From: Daedaleopsis sinensis
Taxonomy: Eukaryota; Basidiomycota; Agaricomycetes; Polyporales; Polyporaceae
DNA length: 64,000 nt
Assembly (NCBI GenBank): GCA_033807695.1
Contig: CM066302.1
Location: 4,526,001 to 4,590,000 of the forward strand
Reading direction: 5' to 3'
Within the stretch, counting starts at the first letter, position 1; every line of letters begins with the position of its first letter. Below are positions 1-10,606 of this stretch, piece after piece. The notes under the pieces are model-generated. The model saw only the letters and a program-made list of their open reading frames with translations, was not told where the DNA came from and did no database searches. Both the position numbers and the translations under genes were made by a program.

Positions 1-530
1 ATGCGGTTCGGAACGCCGCGGATATCTAGCACGCTAGCAGGCGTTTCACTTTCACGCAATCTCCGTCGTGCGCGCTCGCGACCACTCGTTGTAACCTGCA
101 TTCACTGTGCCCCGACGTTCAACAGGCTCTAAAGATTCGCGGGAGCACTCTAGAGAAAAATATCTGTGACAATCTGGTGTCGTCTACACGGCCGTGCCTC
201 AACCCGAGGGAGGGTCAGACACGCTCGACGATGTCGTTTGTGTTTCCTGGAATAGGCAACCTAGACGCTAGAGTAGCAATGGATCAAGCTTGCGCATGAT
301 GCGTGGGTACCGGAGGCGCGACGCGTACTTACGCGAGGTAAATGCAGCAGGCCTATCATGGTCAGGCTGCAGTGCGATATGTTATTGCGCTCGCGAGTCG
401 CACCGCACTTCGCCTCCTTGGGCACGGTCGATGTTATAACACATCGACTCCGAGAGAGGGAGGATCGTGCCTACCCCCCGTCATCATTCGCCGCTCTACT
501 CTTGACGCTCTATGAGAGACCTCTCCTGAG
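1..530. other. No supported gene; upstream region of first family gene
   Basis: Only short unlinked open frames on both strands, with no domain, paralogue match or splice-consistent model. The 3' part would hold the promoter of the gene starting near 531. Confidence 0.5.
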
Positions 531-1957
531 ATGCGCCCGCGGTTCTGGATCCTTGCCCTATCTTTTGCATCGGTGGTCCGCGCCAAAACGTTGACTGTTG
601 AAGACAATGGACGGACCAGCAGGGCGCCAATGTGTACTATGATTTCAGAGGTGAGTCCCACAACCGCCGTCCATACCCCAATGCCCTCCCACATATACGC
701 GCTCAGGCACGCAAGTGGAGGTCTTTGCGACCCTGCGACCGACGGGCTCCTACTTGACCAACGTGTCGTTCGCGATCGACAACGAGACGCCGACGTGGTG
801 GACGACGACCGACTTCGTGGAGGAAGAGACGTTCAACAAGCTCGTGTACACATCCCCCAGCGCGCTCTCGTCTGATTCACTACACCGCATCCTCATCACC
901 AACTATGGTGTCCGCTTTTGGCTGGTCTACATGGAGATCACGACAGTCGACCCGACGTCTGGGGGGGGCACAACCTTCGCAAACGGGTCATCCATATACG
1001 CCCTCGTACCGCTCGTCATCGTCCGAGCACACGGCCCTGATCGTGGGCGTAGTGGTTGGAGTGCTAGGCGTGGCGGCACTGATAGCTGCCGGTATATGGT
1101 GCCTCCGTATTCGTTCCAGGATGCGCGCGCAGGAGAAAGCCACGTCCCTCGCAGCAACACCGTTCGGTACGTCTTCAAGCACTGGCGGCGCGCTCCTGTC
1201 GAATGCTTACTTGGCGCTTATAGTTGCGCATCCCGCGACGACGAGTTCATCACACTTTTCCAAAGACCGCCCTCCAGAAAGCCCCCCCTCGCGCTTCCAG
1301 CGATGGCTCAGCATCACACGCCCTCACGTTCACCCAACGAGCGAGCCCGTCTACCCTTCCACACTCAGCGCGGCCATATCTCATACAGAGCCACGCCCCC
1401 CAAACTCGCCAGCTCCCAACGACGACACAGCAGGGCGGCTTGCCGCAGACGACCCGCCCAAACGACGCCCGCTGCCAGCACCCCCGCACGTCCGCATCCC
1501 GCCCGCAGCCGGGCCCGCGAGCACTCCCAGCGCGCCGCAGACGCCCAACGGCACCGTGCGCACGCAGTCGCAGTCTGCGGGGCCCGCGGCGCGCTCCGCG
1601 TGGCTCGCGCGCGCGTTCTCGCTCTCCTCCGCGCACTTCCGCGACCCGGGGCACGCGCCGGACGCGGCCTCGTCTCCGCTCTTCCCGCGCTCGAGCGAGT
1701 CGGGCCTCTCGGGGTCGAGTGCGCCGCCGACGCGCCCGCTGTACTTCCGCTTGCTCCGGCGCTCGCGCGACGGCGGCGTGCGGCTCGCAGGGGGCTCCCC
1801 GCGGGAGATGGAGGGTGGGGAGGATGCTGCGTGGAGTGTGGGGGTGTATGAGGAGGCGATGGAGGCGATGAGCGAGCGGTCGACGCTGCCGCCGTCGTAC
1901 CAGCAGTTCCATCCCGGGTCTGGGGCGAGCGGACCCCATCCTCCTGCCTCTCGGTGA
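531..1957 (+). CDS. Ecto-B membrane protein with alpha tail, damaged copy
   Basis: Single-pass membrane protein of the window's modular family. A signal-like start (ATG 531, hydrophobic WILALSFASVV) is followed almost directly by the second part of ecto-B: GANVYYDFRG, phase-1 intron 651-706, then TQVEVFATLRP and later RILITNYG. The first half of the domain (the Y.G.W part seen in the 24, 30.7 and 32.3 kb paralogues) is missing, and the signal frame and the domain frame differ near 600-611. A second shift lies at a run of eight G at 961-968: seven G would keep the frame into the helix (ALIVGVVVGVLGVAALIAAG) and tail. A phase-1 intron 1167-1223 (57 nt, open in frame) follows the basic stop-transfer stretch. 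The tail ends with DGGVRLAGGSP and LPPSYQQF, an alpha tail with PPSY. Either a pseudogene or a model spoiled by base errors. Confidence 0.6.
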
Positions 1958-2269
1958 TGTCTGTGGATGGGTGCGTGTCGTCTGTACCCATCTGTCTTAC
2001 TGACTTAACCAGTTTCGATGTGCAGATTCACGGTGACGACTTTCAACGACCCTACGAAAACTCAGTACTCATGACGTATATAGTGAGTCCCCTCCCAGGG
2101 TCGCCTACTTGTACTGTCATACTGAGCGGTTCTAGCAGATACTTATCGGAGCAACGCTCGTGCGATGCTTAATGTGACTAAATCTTTGGAGAATAACCAC
2201 GTCCGCATGCCACGTCTTGCGCGTACCCTGACGTCGGGACTTAACAGTGGCAGTGTTCCGATATAGGAC
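1958..2269. other. Intergenic, no clear gene
   Basis: Short open stretches only. It may hold decayed upstream exons of the orphan tail that follows, but nothing here aligns to a paralogue by eye. Confidence 0.4.
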
Positions 2270-2374
2270 ACAGATGGAGGAGTGCGACTTGCAGGTGGTC
2301 CTCTCGAAGAAATGGTGGATGATCTGCAGAGCGGGGTGTCTATCCTTCCGCCCCCGTATCGTCCGTCTCGTTGA
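2270..2374 (+). pseudogene. Orphan alpha-tail exon fragment
   Basis: About 34 codons encoding TDGGVRLAGGPLEE followed by ILPPPYRPSR and a TGA stop at 2372-2374, preceded by an acceptor-like ATATAG. This is the terminal part of the alpha tail seen in the genes at 12.6, 19.6, 24.1, 38.5, 47.4 and 62.5 kb, in frame and with its PPPY. No membrane helix or ectodomain in a compatible frame was found in the preceding 300 bases, so it looks like a leftover of a deleted family member. Confidence 0.7.
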
Positions 2375-3214
2375 GTGAGTGGCAGACTTCCTGTCTTCGA
2401 TTTCATGAACTGACGTTGGAGCGCACTGCGCCGCTACTACAAGCTGTTGATATGATATCCCTTATAGTATAGTACAACCAACGGAACCATCTCGACGTCG
2501 TACAACGGGTGGCAGCGTGATAGTGGCATGCGCCCTTCGACAGGACTTAGCCCGCCTGCCCCGCAACTATGCTGGTGTTTGATGAGAAATTTCACCGCCG
2601 AAGCTCCGGGCGAGTAGCGTGAAGGTGAAGTACGCTGAAGAGTTGGAGGTCTTCCAACGCAACTGGTGCCTCAGACGGCATATGAATGTAGAGCGTCGTC
2701 CTGGCGCGGAAGAACTAAAGACGAACATCGAGGTGCGTGACCGATATCCGTGCGACGCGAGCTCTGGCTCATGAACGTTTGAACCGTCGTACAGTGTACA
2801 TTGTTCGTAGATGTCTGGATCAGCCATCTATCACATATCTTGAGCAATCCATGCACTGTGGTAAGTACGTTGCTACCAAGTTCATACTCGCCAGCGCTAG
2901 CGTTCGCGCCGCTCGCGATGTACTGCCTCATGCCACTGGCGCTGCGCGCCACGCTCCCATCATCGCAGTCACTGGAGGAATCTGCTTGGGCGGGGATGCT
3001 ACCACAGCTTACGGTAATGTGAAGCATGCGGCTTGCCATACAAAACCATTCACGAAATACCTACCACAGAGGTGCGCCGCTGCTTGTCCTCATCCGTATC
3101 CTCAGGACTATCGCTTTTAGGGTCTCAGGTCAGTATTTCCTTGTATTAGTATATAGATCTCTGTCACGATGTGCGACTGAACACCATGGCGCCAGGCTCT
3201 GCCACCCACTTACA
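2375..3214. other. Gap without recognised gene
   Basis: Several short open frames on both strands, for example plus 2801-3022, and isolated splice-like sites (GTGCGT near 2732, GTAAGT near 2860). None matches the family or any domain I recognise. It could contain degraded exons. Confidence 0.35.
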
Positions 3215-4271
3215 ATGGTGGTACCAGAAGCAACGATTGAACGGTCGATTCATGGTACACGTCATGCGCGGCGACGCATTCCCGCCCTCACCACTTCTAT
3301 CTTTCTCCTGCTCCTCCCCTGCATCTCTTCCGTTCTCTGTGAAGAGGCTGCCATCCTCGTCAGCTCACCACCGACGAACCTGACACTCTGTCAGCCCTAT
3401 ACGTTCGCGTGGACTGGAGGCGCACCACCTTACACACTCTCGATTCGCATTCCGCTGGGTCAAATCGATGTCCCCGCCGCGCTACCATTCACAAACATCT
3501 CCGCTCCGCGATTTGCCTGGACGCCCGATCTCATCGAAACGGAGTTGCTCGCACGTGTGTTCGACAGCAAGGGCGCGAACGCGACCTCGACCGTGTTCGC
3601 GGTGACCGCCGGAGATACTCTATCTTGCGTCAAGAGCACGCCTGAGATGGACAGTGCCCCAAACGCGAGCAAGATCCCTGTTAGCGGGGCGGCGAGGCAG
3701 GGGCTGAGTCCGGAGGCGCTTCTAGGGCTTGTCGCGGGCGCCGTCGGGCTGCTCATCATCGTCACAGCCGTGCTGTACTGGTTGAGGCTGCGCGCAAGGG
3801 ACAGACGGCGCGAATTCAGCCGCGTAGGTTTGTGATTTCGCTCCTCGGTCTGTGCCTAGATTGCGGGTTGACGGATCCATGATATCTTCAGACCTCGAAG
3901 ACGACTCCACACAGCGCAGCAGGACGCCGATGTCGAATCGACTATCTTGGCTGTTCTGGAGACCGCTCTCCGTGTCTGCGATGCCGAAGATCGTGGTCAC
4001 GTCCCCGACTATCGCTGGCTCGGTGTTCGATCTGGTGAACATGAACGCGAACACCCATGATGGAGCAATGGCTGGCGCGGGGAAGGCGCCGTCGGTTGTC
4101 ATCTTCGACGCGAAGGATGAGGATGAGTTCGAACACTTTCATGGACGATACACACCTCGTGCAGCGTGCGCGGTGCATTCGGATGGAGAGAACATCCCGC
4201 TGCTTGACCAAGAAACTCCCCCACACTTCGACATCCGACCTCATCTCCCACCCTTGCGGATCGACGACTGA
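3215..4271 (+). CDS. Ecto-A membrane protein with beta tail
   Basis: About 330 residues in two exons; intron 3828-3891 (64 nt, phase 1). ATG 3215 is the in-frame start before a signal region (SIFLLLLPCISSVLC, residues 28-42). The ecto-A domain spans about 50-140, with Cys59 in LCQPYTFAWTGGAPPYTL and a second Cys at 138. A short stalk and one helix (about 168-190, ALLGLVAGAVGLLIIVTAVLYW) are followed by RLRARDRRRE. The beta tail begins DLEDDSTQRSRTP and contains APSVVIFDAK. It has no GVRLAGG motif and no PPxY. The tail exon and its 64-nt intron are closely matched by the gene ending at 8060, which shows that the tail has been passed between genes. Function unknown; surface location is inferred from signal plus helix. 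Confidence 0.75.
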
Positions 4272-4490
4272 GGCAGCAAGTGGCGTTGTGGAACCACATG
4301 TGTGTAATTTTTGGCTACTCTTGTTGAGGCAATGAGCTCAGCGATATAAGCCAATCTCGTTGCAGAGGAACGCGCATGCAGTTGTGATCGAGTTCGTTTG
4401 ATGCACATGTCTATTACAATGACACTGCCTAATGGTGTATGTCATACGCGCCGTCGTGACTAGATAACTGCACGGTACGAAGCAATGGTG

Positions 4491-5957
4491 TTAACGTTCG
4501 TCTTCATAACGTGGAGGAGCTTCGAAAGAGATGTCATCTGCAACTCGGCGCTGCTCGCGCAACCTTGCGACCTCGGCCTGAAGCAAAGCAAACTGCGTCT
4601 CCAGATTCCTGCGCCCAACACTCGAGCTCGCCGAGGGAGTTTCCGTAGTTGCCTCGTAGCTGCTGATAGGTCTGGACGGGCTGACAACGGGTCGCCTCTC
4701 GGCTGAGGCATGGAGTGGTATTGTGTCAATAGACCCAATGTTCGCTTTTGACTCGGGGTTCACGGATATCGATGATTCTAGATATGGCGTAAAACTGCCA
4801 ATAGGTGGGCCCGGGGTGGTGAGCTGCTCGGAACAACTCTGACTCGAAGCTAGTCGACGACTAGACTCCTCTTTCGTGTACTTGCGCTAAACCATGCTAT
4901 TAGCGACACAACAGCCTTAGACAACGGCAGACACACCTTTCGCCGTAGAAGCAGCAAAGTCAATATCGCACACAAGAAGATCAATCCTCCAACCGCACCA
5001 GCTATTGCCCCGACGGTACTCCCTGCGATGCCGGTTTGCGCGCCTGCCGTCGAGGAAGGTGTTGAGTGAGTGGACGAGGAAAAGACTCCTCCACCATTAC
5101 CTCCTAGCGTATCGGATGTACTAAATGCACTAGTATTTGCGTGTCTTATGGTTCCGGAGGCACTCGTTGAGGCTTCCGACATCATCGTCTCGGACGTAGT
5201 AGAGTCGTCAGTCGACGTAGAAGGGGATGTCGTCGCTGAGGCAGAACTGGGGTGCGGCGTCGATGATGGAGATGTCGGAGATGGATTTGATGATATCTGT
5301 TGAGTACTGGCAGTATCTGATGAGGCACGAGACGACTGGCTCGGTAGACAGCCAGAGTTATCGCCTGCAGCCACTGTATACTCAAGAGCTGCACGAAAGT
5401 CAGACTCCGACTAAGTATGTGCTCGCTGAAGAAGGATGATACGCACGCGAGCTGAAAACAGTCAGAGGGTCCGCAAGCCTGATGTACGTGAAGCTGACGT
5501 TGATGCCTGCACATAGGCGAGTTTGAGCCTTGAGGCAGGTTAAAAACGAAGGCTAGAGACATTTTACTCACCGACTGGCAAGTCTACCGTCCATGGGAGA
5601 GATGCCTGATCAATAGGACCTAGTGTCTCTAAAGTGGGATCCCCAGGATTGATCTCCCTGTTTGGCACAACCCAAAGTTGCTATCATAGATCGGCATCAG
5701 TATGCAAGGCGTAAGGGAAACAAATATGCGTCACACAATGGGAGGCTTGGCGGGGTACTTATATCAGTAAGTTGTCCTGTCACAATCAGAAATTCGCGGC
5801 ATACCTCTTCCGTCCAACGCAGCTCTACTTGGGAGCACTGGATGAGTGTAGCGCCAGGCGAATCTATCGAGAATTTCGCGTCGGAATAGCTGCAGAGCAG
5901 TAGAATGGGGATGAGTCTTCTGAGAGGAGACAAGCGATGGACTGCAGCGAATCGCAT
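4491..5957 (-). CDS. Ecto-A membrane protein with coiled-coil tail (epsilon)
   Basis: ATG at 5957 gives the signal region RLIPILLLCSYSDA. The ecto-A domain is spread over several exons: IQCSQVELRW in exon 1, ASLPWTVDLPVG in exon 2 (before a GTGAGT donor near 5574), YIRLADPLTVFS next, and TVAAGDNSGCLP carrying the second Cys. The boundary near 5680-5790 is uncertain. A long Ser/Thr stalk leads to the helix (AGAVGGLIFLCAILTLLLL), then intron 4887-4936 (50 nt, phase 0) and the tail. The tail has a heptad-like stretch LETQFALLQAEVARLREQ and ends APPRYEDER, a PPxY. It is the only family member here with a phase-0 helix/tail intron and a predicted coiled coil, so it may dimerise on the cytoplasmic side. 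A TATA-like element lies about 50 bases upstream. Confidence 0.72.
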
Positions 5958-6008
5958 GGTGGGAGGCCGATCCAGTGAGACCCCTGCTCGGTGCACGGGG
6001 TTCGCCGT

Positions 6009-6016
6009 TGATATAC
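6009..6016 (-). promoter_or_regulatory. TATA-like element
   Basis: Minus strand AGTATATC about 50 bases upstream of the ATG at 5957, a plausible core promoter for the minus-strand ecto-A gene. Confidence 0.35.
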
Positions 6017-6116
6017 TGTACCAGCGCAACAGTTTGCAGAACTTTATCCGACATGGCCAGTGCAGCATTGACAAATAGAAGCTGTCTAAGAGTCGGCGTC
6101 ACTTACAATAGGCGCG

Positions 6117-6635
6117 ACGGCGGGCACGTCGGTCTTTGGGCGATGACTGTGAGGCAATGCCTTCTCCTCCTTCCTTCCTCTGCTTTTCCACCATGTTCTC
6201 ATCTAGCGCAGTCGTCAGCTCATACTGGCCAGCCTCGGCTCTGCGCAGCTACCGCAGCTGCTCGTTCTGTCTCCCTCGCTCTCATCCCCTCCTCTTCTCT
6301 CGACACGTCGCTCAAGAGAGAGGTCCGTTTGCAATTTGATGCATTTATACGAAGCGCAGCCGCGGCTTGAGTGCGCGTAGCAGTCAGAGCGAGTAAGCAA
6401 TTGCGATTATTCTCTAATCAATACACGCATTTTAATCATCGAACGCTGGCTATATAATTGCGGTGAGGACGGTCAGAACCCGCATTTACTCTTTACTCCA
6501 ACTGCCCCGTAACTTGCTCGATAGCAATAGGTAAGTGAACCCACGTTCAAGATTCTGAGTCTATCTACTCGTAAATCCATATGCGAGCTACTCTGTTGAC
6601 CAGCAGGCATCGACGACACCAGCGACATAAAGACC
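6117..6635 (+). repeat. Promoter/leader copy 1 of a direct duplication
   Basis: This stretch is clearly similar base by base to about 12020-12571, and both copies run straight into near-identical genes. It contains a TATATAATT element near 6451-6459 and a likely leader intron (GTAAGT donor near 6522, acceptor CAG near 6604). The duplication therefore copied promoter, leader and gene head together. Confidence 0.7.
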
Positions 6636-8060
6636 ATGGCCACGTTCTTGATCATGCACTCCCCTTCGCCCCAAGTGCAATGCGTCACTACGACGTTCAG
6701 CTGGCAGGGCGGCATCTCCCCATACACCCTGAGTGTTACTGCGGATAGCTCGGCAGCGATTGGCGACACTCTTCAAACATTTTCCGGAATCAACGGCACG
6801 TCGCTGCAATGGCCCGCCAACCTGCCTGGCGGTACACAGTTCGGGATCGTCCTGAGGGACGCTACTCCAATCACGGTCCAATTCGAACCTGTAACAATGG
6901 GGAATGGGACGGACTCGAGCTGCTTGGGGAACAATTCAAGTTCGAGCTCCCTAGGAACGACATCCGCATCCCAGACCAGCATTTCTAGTACGTCGGACAC
7001 CTCTTCCACGTCGACAAAAACGCAGAGTTGCTCGTCGAGAACGGTCGGCTGCAAAACTGCAACTCCTGCTCCGGTGCTATCGGGGTCGAGCACCTCACTC
7101 AGTCCCGGAGTCATAGCAGGGATCGCCGTGGGTGCAGCGCTTGTAGGCTGCTTATGCGCGGTAGTCGGGTTCTGGTTCTGGAAACGGGCGCGAACCAACA
7201 GGCGACGACGAAACAGAATGACAGGTACGTTTGCACCAGAATCTGCATATGCACACACCCTTGTCTTATCCCGTCTCGTCCCCGCAACACAATCCCCGTC
7301 CTCTACGGACACCCCACTCCTTCAGCAGCCCTGAACGAGTCCACGCTCACCCCATGGCAACCGCCCCCGGAGCCTTCGAGCAAAGCAGCCGCAATGCGCC
7401 AGTCTCTCCTCTCCTCCCCCGCGCCCGCCTTCTCCTCCCAAGGCTACATGCTCGCCGCGTCACCCAGCCCCGCTTCGGCCGCCTTCACGCGATACCCTTG
7501 GGGCGTCTCCAACGCATACTCGAGCGAGCTGTACCCAGCCACGCCACACACGCCCCCAAGCCCCAACGGCAGCGCCGTCGGGTCGATCAGCACGATTGGG
7601 GAGGAGAGCCCGAGCGTGTACTCGTCGTGGCCCGGGCCCGTTGACAGACGGCGCGAGTTTAGACGCGTAGGTTTGTGATTTCTCTACTCGGTTTGTGCCT
7701 CCACTGCGGGTTGACGGATCCATGATATCCTCAGACCTCGAAGACGACTCCACACAGCGCAGCAGGACGCCGTTGTCAAATCGACTACCTTGGCTGCTCT
7801 GGAGACCGCTCTCCGTGTCTGCGATACCGACGATCGTGGTCACGTCCCCGACTGTCGCTGGCTCGGTGTTCGATCTAGTGAACGCGAACACGAACACACA
7901 TGATGGAGATATAGCTGGCGCAGGGAAAGCGCCGTCGGTCGTCATCTTCGACGCGAAGGAGGAGGCTGAATTCGAACGTTGGCACGGGCGGCGCACGTCC
8001 CATGCAGTGTTCGCGGTGCACGCCCAGGAGAGGACGTACCCGGGCCGTTCCTCGAACTAG
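6636..8060 (+). CDS. Chimeric ecto-A membrane protein (12.6 kb-type head, beta tail)
   Basis: Three exons, about 419 residues: 6636-7224, 7326-7670 and 7735-8060, both introns phase 1. Residues 1-~320 are nearly identical to the gene at 12572: MATFLI start, Cys16 in VQCVTTTFSW, a Ser/Thr stalk, a helix at about 163-186 (VIAGIAVGAALVGCLCAVVG) and a Pro/Ser-rich juxtamembrane exon. At 7643-7647 (GACAG) it switches to the beta tail of the gene at 3215, including that gene's 64-nt intron. The 12.6 kb-type GVRLAGG/PPPY end is thus lost. There is no signal peptide before MATFLI, as in its twin. Unlike the twin, the post-helix intron (101 nt) must be spliced to keep the frame. Confidence 0.75.
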
Positions 8061-8891
8061 GCACTCAGGAGCAGCTCGACAGTCGACCTCACCTCCCACC
8101 GTTGCGGATCGGTCAATGAGGTAGTAGGTGGTGTTGTTGAATCGCTCGTGAGTAGTTTATGTTCTCGAGATGGTAAGATACCATATATGTACTAAGTAAC
8201 TATCTGGATCATACTGTTTGGTAAGAATATTTATGATCTCTTACCGCATCCAGGTACCTCTTGTATACTATACTGAAGCCCAATGCTGCATACCAAATCT
8301 TGACCAAGGGCGCATGCCGGTTGATACGGGACGAGCAAATAGTAGCGGACGCTCATGCAGTGACATCGGCCACCGTGACTGAGATGCCACTTTCTTTCAC
8401 TCGACTTTTGCAGCCTGTCCTAGCCTACACTCTCACCGTTACTTCTCCGCTCATCTCCGGCTGCACTTTTCAGGACTCATATTGGACTCAACAGGTTAAT
8501 GCCGTAAAGGGGCTACCTCCAATATCTTCCGAATGCTCTCGGAGGTCGCATCAACAGTACTCTTTTGACCGTAGATTCTACACCAAGGCATATTTGCCTT
8601 TGGTTGAAGAACCGTGCAGACATTTGCCTCCCCTTCCCATCACCGCCCATGCCCTCCGCATCACGCGGATCATCCGCCACGGCGCCTGTGCCATCTGCGT
8701 GCCGTGCCGCCCCGCCCGCCCGCCCGCCCTTGTGCGACATACCCGCCGCGTCCTACTGCCCGCTCACCGTTTGTGGTGCGCCCGCCAATGTCCTCCCTTC
8801 GCGCCATACTCGACCCGTCCATCACATCCTCGCGCCGGATGGTTCCGTAGAATAATATCGGCGGACGCGTTCGGCGACGCGTCCTCGACTT
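8061..8891. other. Gap with possible ecto-A remnant
   Basis: From the ATG at 8384 an open frame reads like a signal plus the start of an ecto-A domain (VLAYTLTVTSPLISGCTFQ), but it does not continue into the W.GG.PPY core. The rest is without recognised features. Probably a decayed family member. Confidence 0.35.
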
Positions 8892-8955
8892 CTCACCCCG
8901 CCGTCCCGCTCACGCGCGGCGCCATGCATGCGGGTGAGCGGGACGGCGGGGTGAG
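8892..8955. repeat. Perfect 22-bp inverted repeat with 20-nt loop
   Basis: Bases 8892-8913 are the exact reverse complement of 8934-8955; the loop is 8914-8933 and holds the palindromes GGCGCC and ATGCAT. The putative ATG of the ecto-C copy (8924) lies in the loop and its first donor site (8951) in the right arm, so the transcript could fold over its own start. Confidence 0.85.
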
Positions 8956-10135
8956 TCTGCTCTGCCCGTCGCTCAAGCTGCCCGACGACGCTGCCAACGA
9001 GCGTCCAGCCGATGGGCGTCGCTGACGATACACCGAGGAGAGGCAACCGACGGGCGGCCCGCTCGCCACTGCGTATCGTCGACCACGCCCAGCCACGCCC
9101 CCGCCCCCGCCCGTCACAGGATGGCTACCAAATGACGACCGTATCGCCGTGGTTATCGTCCGCGTTTTGCTCGACCTGCGCCAGTACCCCTGCCACGGCA
9201 TTCTACGAGTGTGTGGCTAGCGTTTGGAATGCGCAGACATGGCCGCATACGAATGCAACGGCAGTTTCCTTGTACATGCAATCTCGATCCATCCATTTTC
9301 CGAGCTGTTTCTGCACCACTACAACATGGTCATCCAGGTCGCCATCTGTATTACCACCGGCAACAAGTCTACCAGGCGAGAATTTCTCATTATCTTCTCC
9401 GACTGCTACGAGCCAAGTCGCTGCTACCGGAAACGGTGTCTCAGCCTCGACTAATAACCAAGAGTCGGCATCACTGCTCACTAATACGAGTTCGGACAGT
9501 GTAGAGAGTACGTGTGTAGTTATTAGTATCGCGGCGAGGGCGTTCACACATACATACCCTAGGTACAACAACACCTAGTCGGAAATCAAGCTCGTCCTCC
9601 GGCGACACTGCCATTGTCTTTGGTACGAGATATCTATACCTGAATATTGCCCGTCCGACTGCGTTCTGACTCATAGGGTCAGGACCGGGGGGTCATTCGA
9701 CTTCCGCTCCCATCCTGCACGATCCAGGCACAATCTGGCAAGTGCATTTAAGTGCTACACAGACTGCCGGTGGAAGACTCTCGTCGTCCTCGACGCAGGC
9801 GGGCGCGATTTCGGGAGGCGTCGTCGGCGCACTCGGACGCTAGTAGGGGCCGCCTGCCACCTCCTTCTCCGTGTGCGCAGACGCAGGCGCGCCCCGCCTT
9901 CGGCTGAGTTTCTCTGGGTCACGCGCAACCGCTCCGTTACACCTGCCCGGGCGATGCAGTATGTCAGTGCGATGAACGGAAGGGAGGGGGTGCTTGCTGG
10001 CCAGGGCTCCATCGCGCGAGGGCGAGATAGTTCGATCGAGGGAGAAGAATTCCTTCCACCGTTCGCGCCTGGTGACTATCTGGACCCGGTGTTCGAGAAG
10101 ATCGAAGCAGCGCAGGAGATGCAGGAGATGCACTG
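8924..10135 (+). pseudogene. Ecto-C membrane protein with gamma tail, frameshifted
   Basis: Proposed exons 8924-8950, 9120-9507, 9563-9622 and 9677-10135. The second exon carries the ecto-C core (CASTPATAFYECVASVWN) and a Ser/Thr stalk. Introns 9508-9562 and 9623-9676 match the positions of the stalk introns in the paralogue at 10607. In the last exon the frame is lost in the membrane helix: GAISGGVVGALG ends at TAGTAG near 9839, while the next frame continues TLVGAACHLLLRVRRRRR, APPSAEFL and Y.DPVFEKIEAAQEM, i.e. a full gamma tail. One base change in number near 9825-9845 explains this. The first intron (169 nt) is longer than usual. Likely a recent pseudogene or a base error. Confidence 0.65.
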
Positions 10136-10606
10136 AAAGGGGCGGACATGGGAGCTTTGATAAGACGACTTCCAATGTTACCACGCAGTCAAGTTTTGAC
10201 TCTTACCCAGATGATGCAGGAAGTGCCGCTTCAAGTCGGGCGCTATCGAGATAAGCCAACGGATTGATACGATCCGAAAATTGGCATCATCTCATCGGAA
10301 CGCCGCAAAATCTGGTGCTGTCAGTGTGTACGGAATAAGTACGCTCTCTTTGCCCGTTGTGACTACTTAGCTCTACAAGGTGCGTCTTGCCTAAGCCTTC
10401 CTCCGTTCATCAACAACAACGCATCTCTTAGTACGCGTCAGGGACACGATCTGAACTATGCTTAGTGCTACGTTTCTCAGACCGCACCCGTCCCATTCCA
10501 TCCATCTTTCATCTTTCCATCGACACTGCGCCTGACAGATATCATCACTGTGACAGCCCACCCGCGAGCCGCCGTCACCGTGGTCATCTGTTCTTTTCTC
10601 CATATC
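10136..10606. other. Intergenic, nothing recognised
   Basis: No frame matches the family; presumed downstream region of the frameshifted ecto-C copy and promoter of the next one. Confidence 0.4.

Noticed and set aside
1250..1991. Long minus-strand frames opposite the 0.5 kb gene
   Set aside because: Arg/Pro/Ala-rich shadows of the GC-rich plus-strand tail, with no domain and no splice support.
5975..6370. Plus-strand frame that could give a signal-like MTVRQCLLLLPSS leader, also present near 12050
   Set aside because: It lies in the duplicated promoter/leader and cannot be joined in frame to the downstream ecto-A exon with consensus splice sites.
6773..7312. Minus-strand frame of 179 codons
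   Set aside because: Antisense of the ecto-A coding sequence at 6636; the same shadow appears at 12709-13218 opposite its twin, so it follows from the plus-strand sequence.
7460..7996. Minus-strand frame of 178 codons, with a similar frame at 3722-4102
   Set aside because: Both are antisense to the shared beta tail; similarity between them only reflects the duplicated plus-strand exon.
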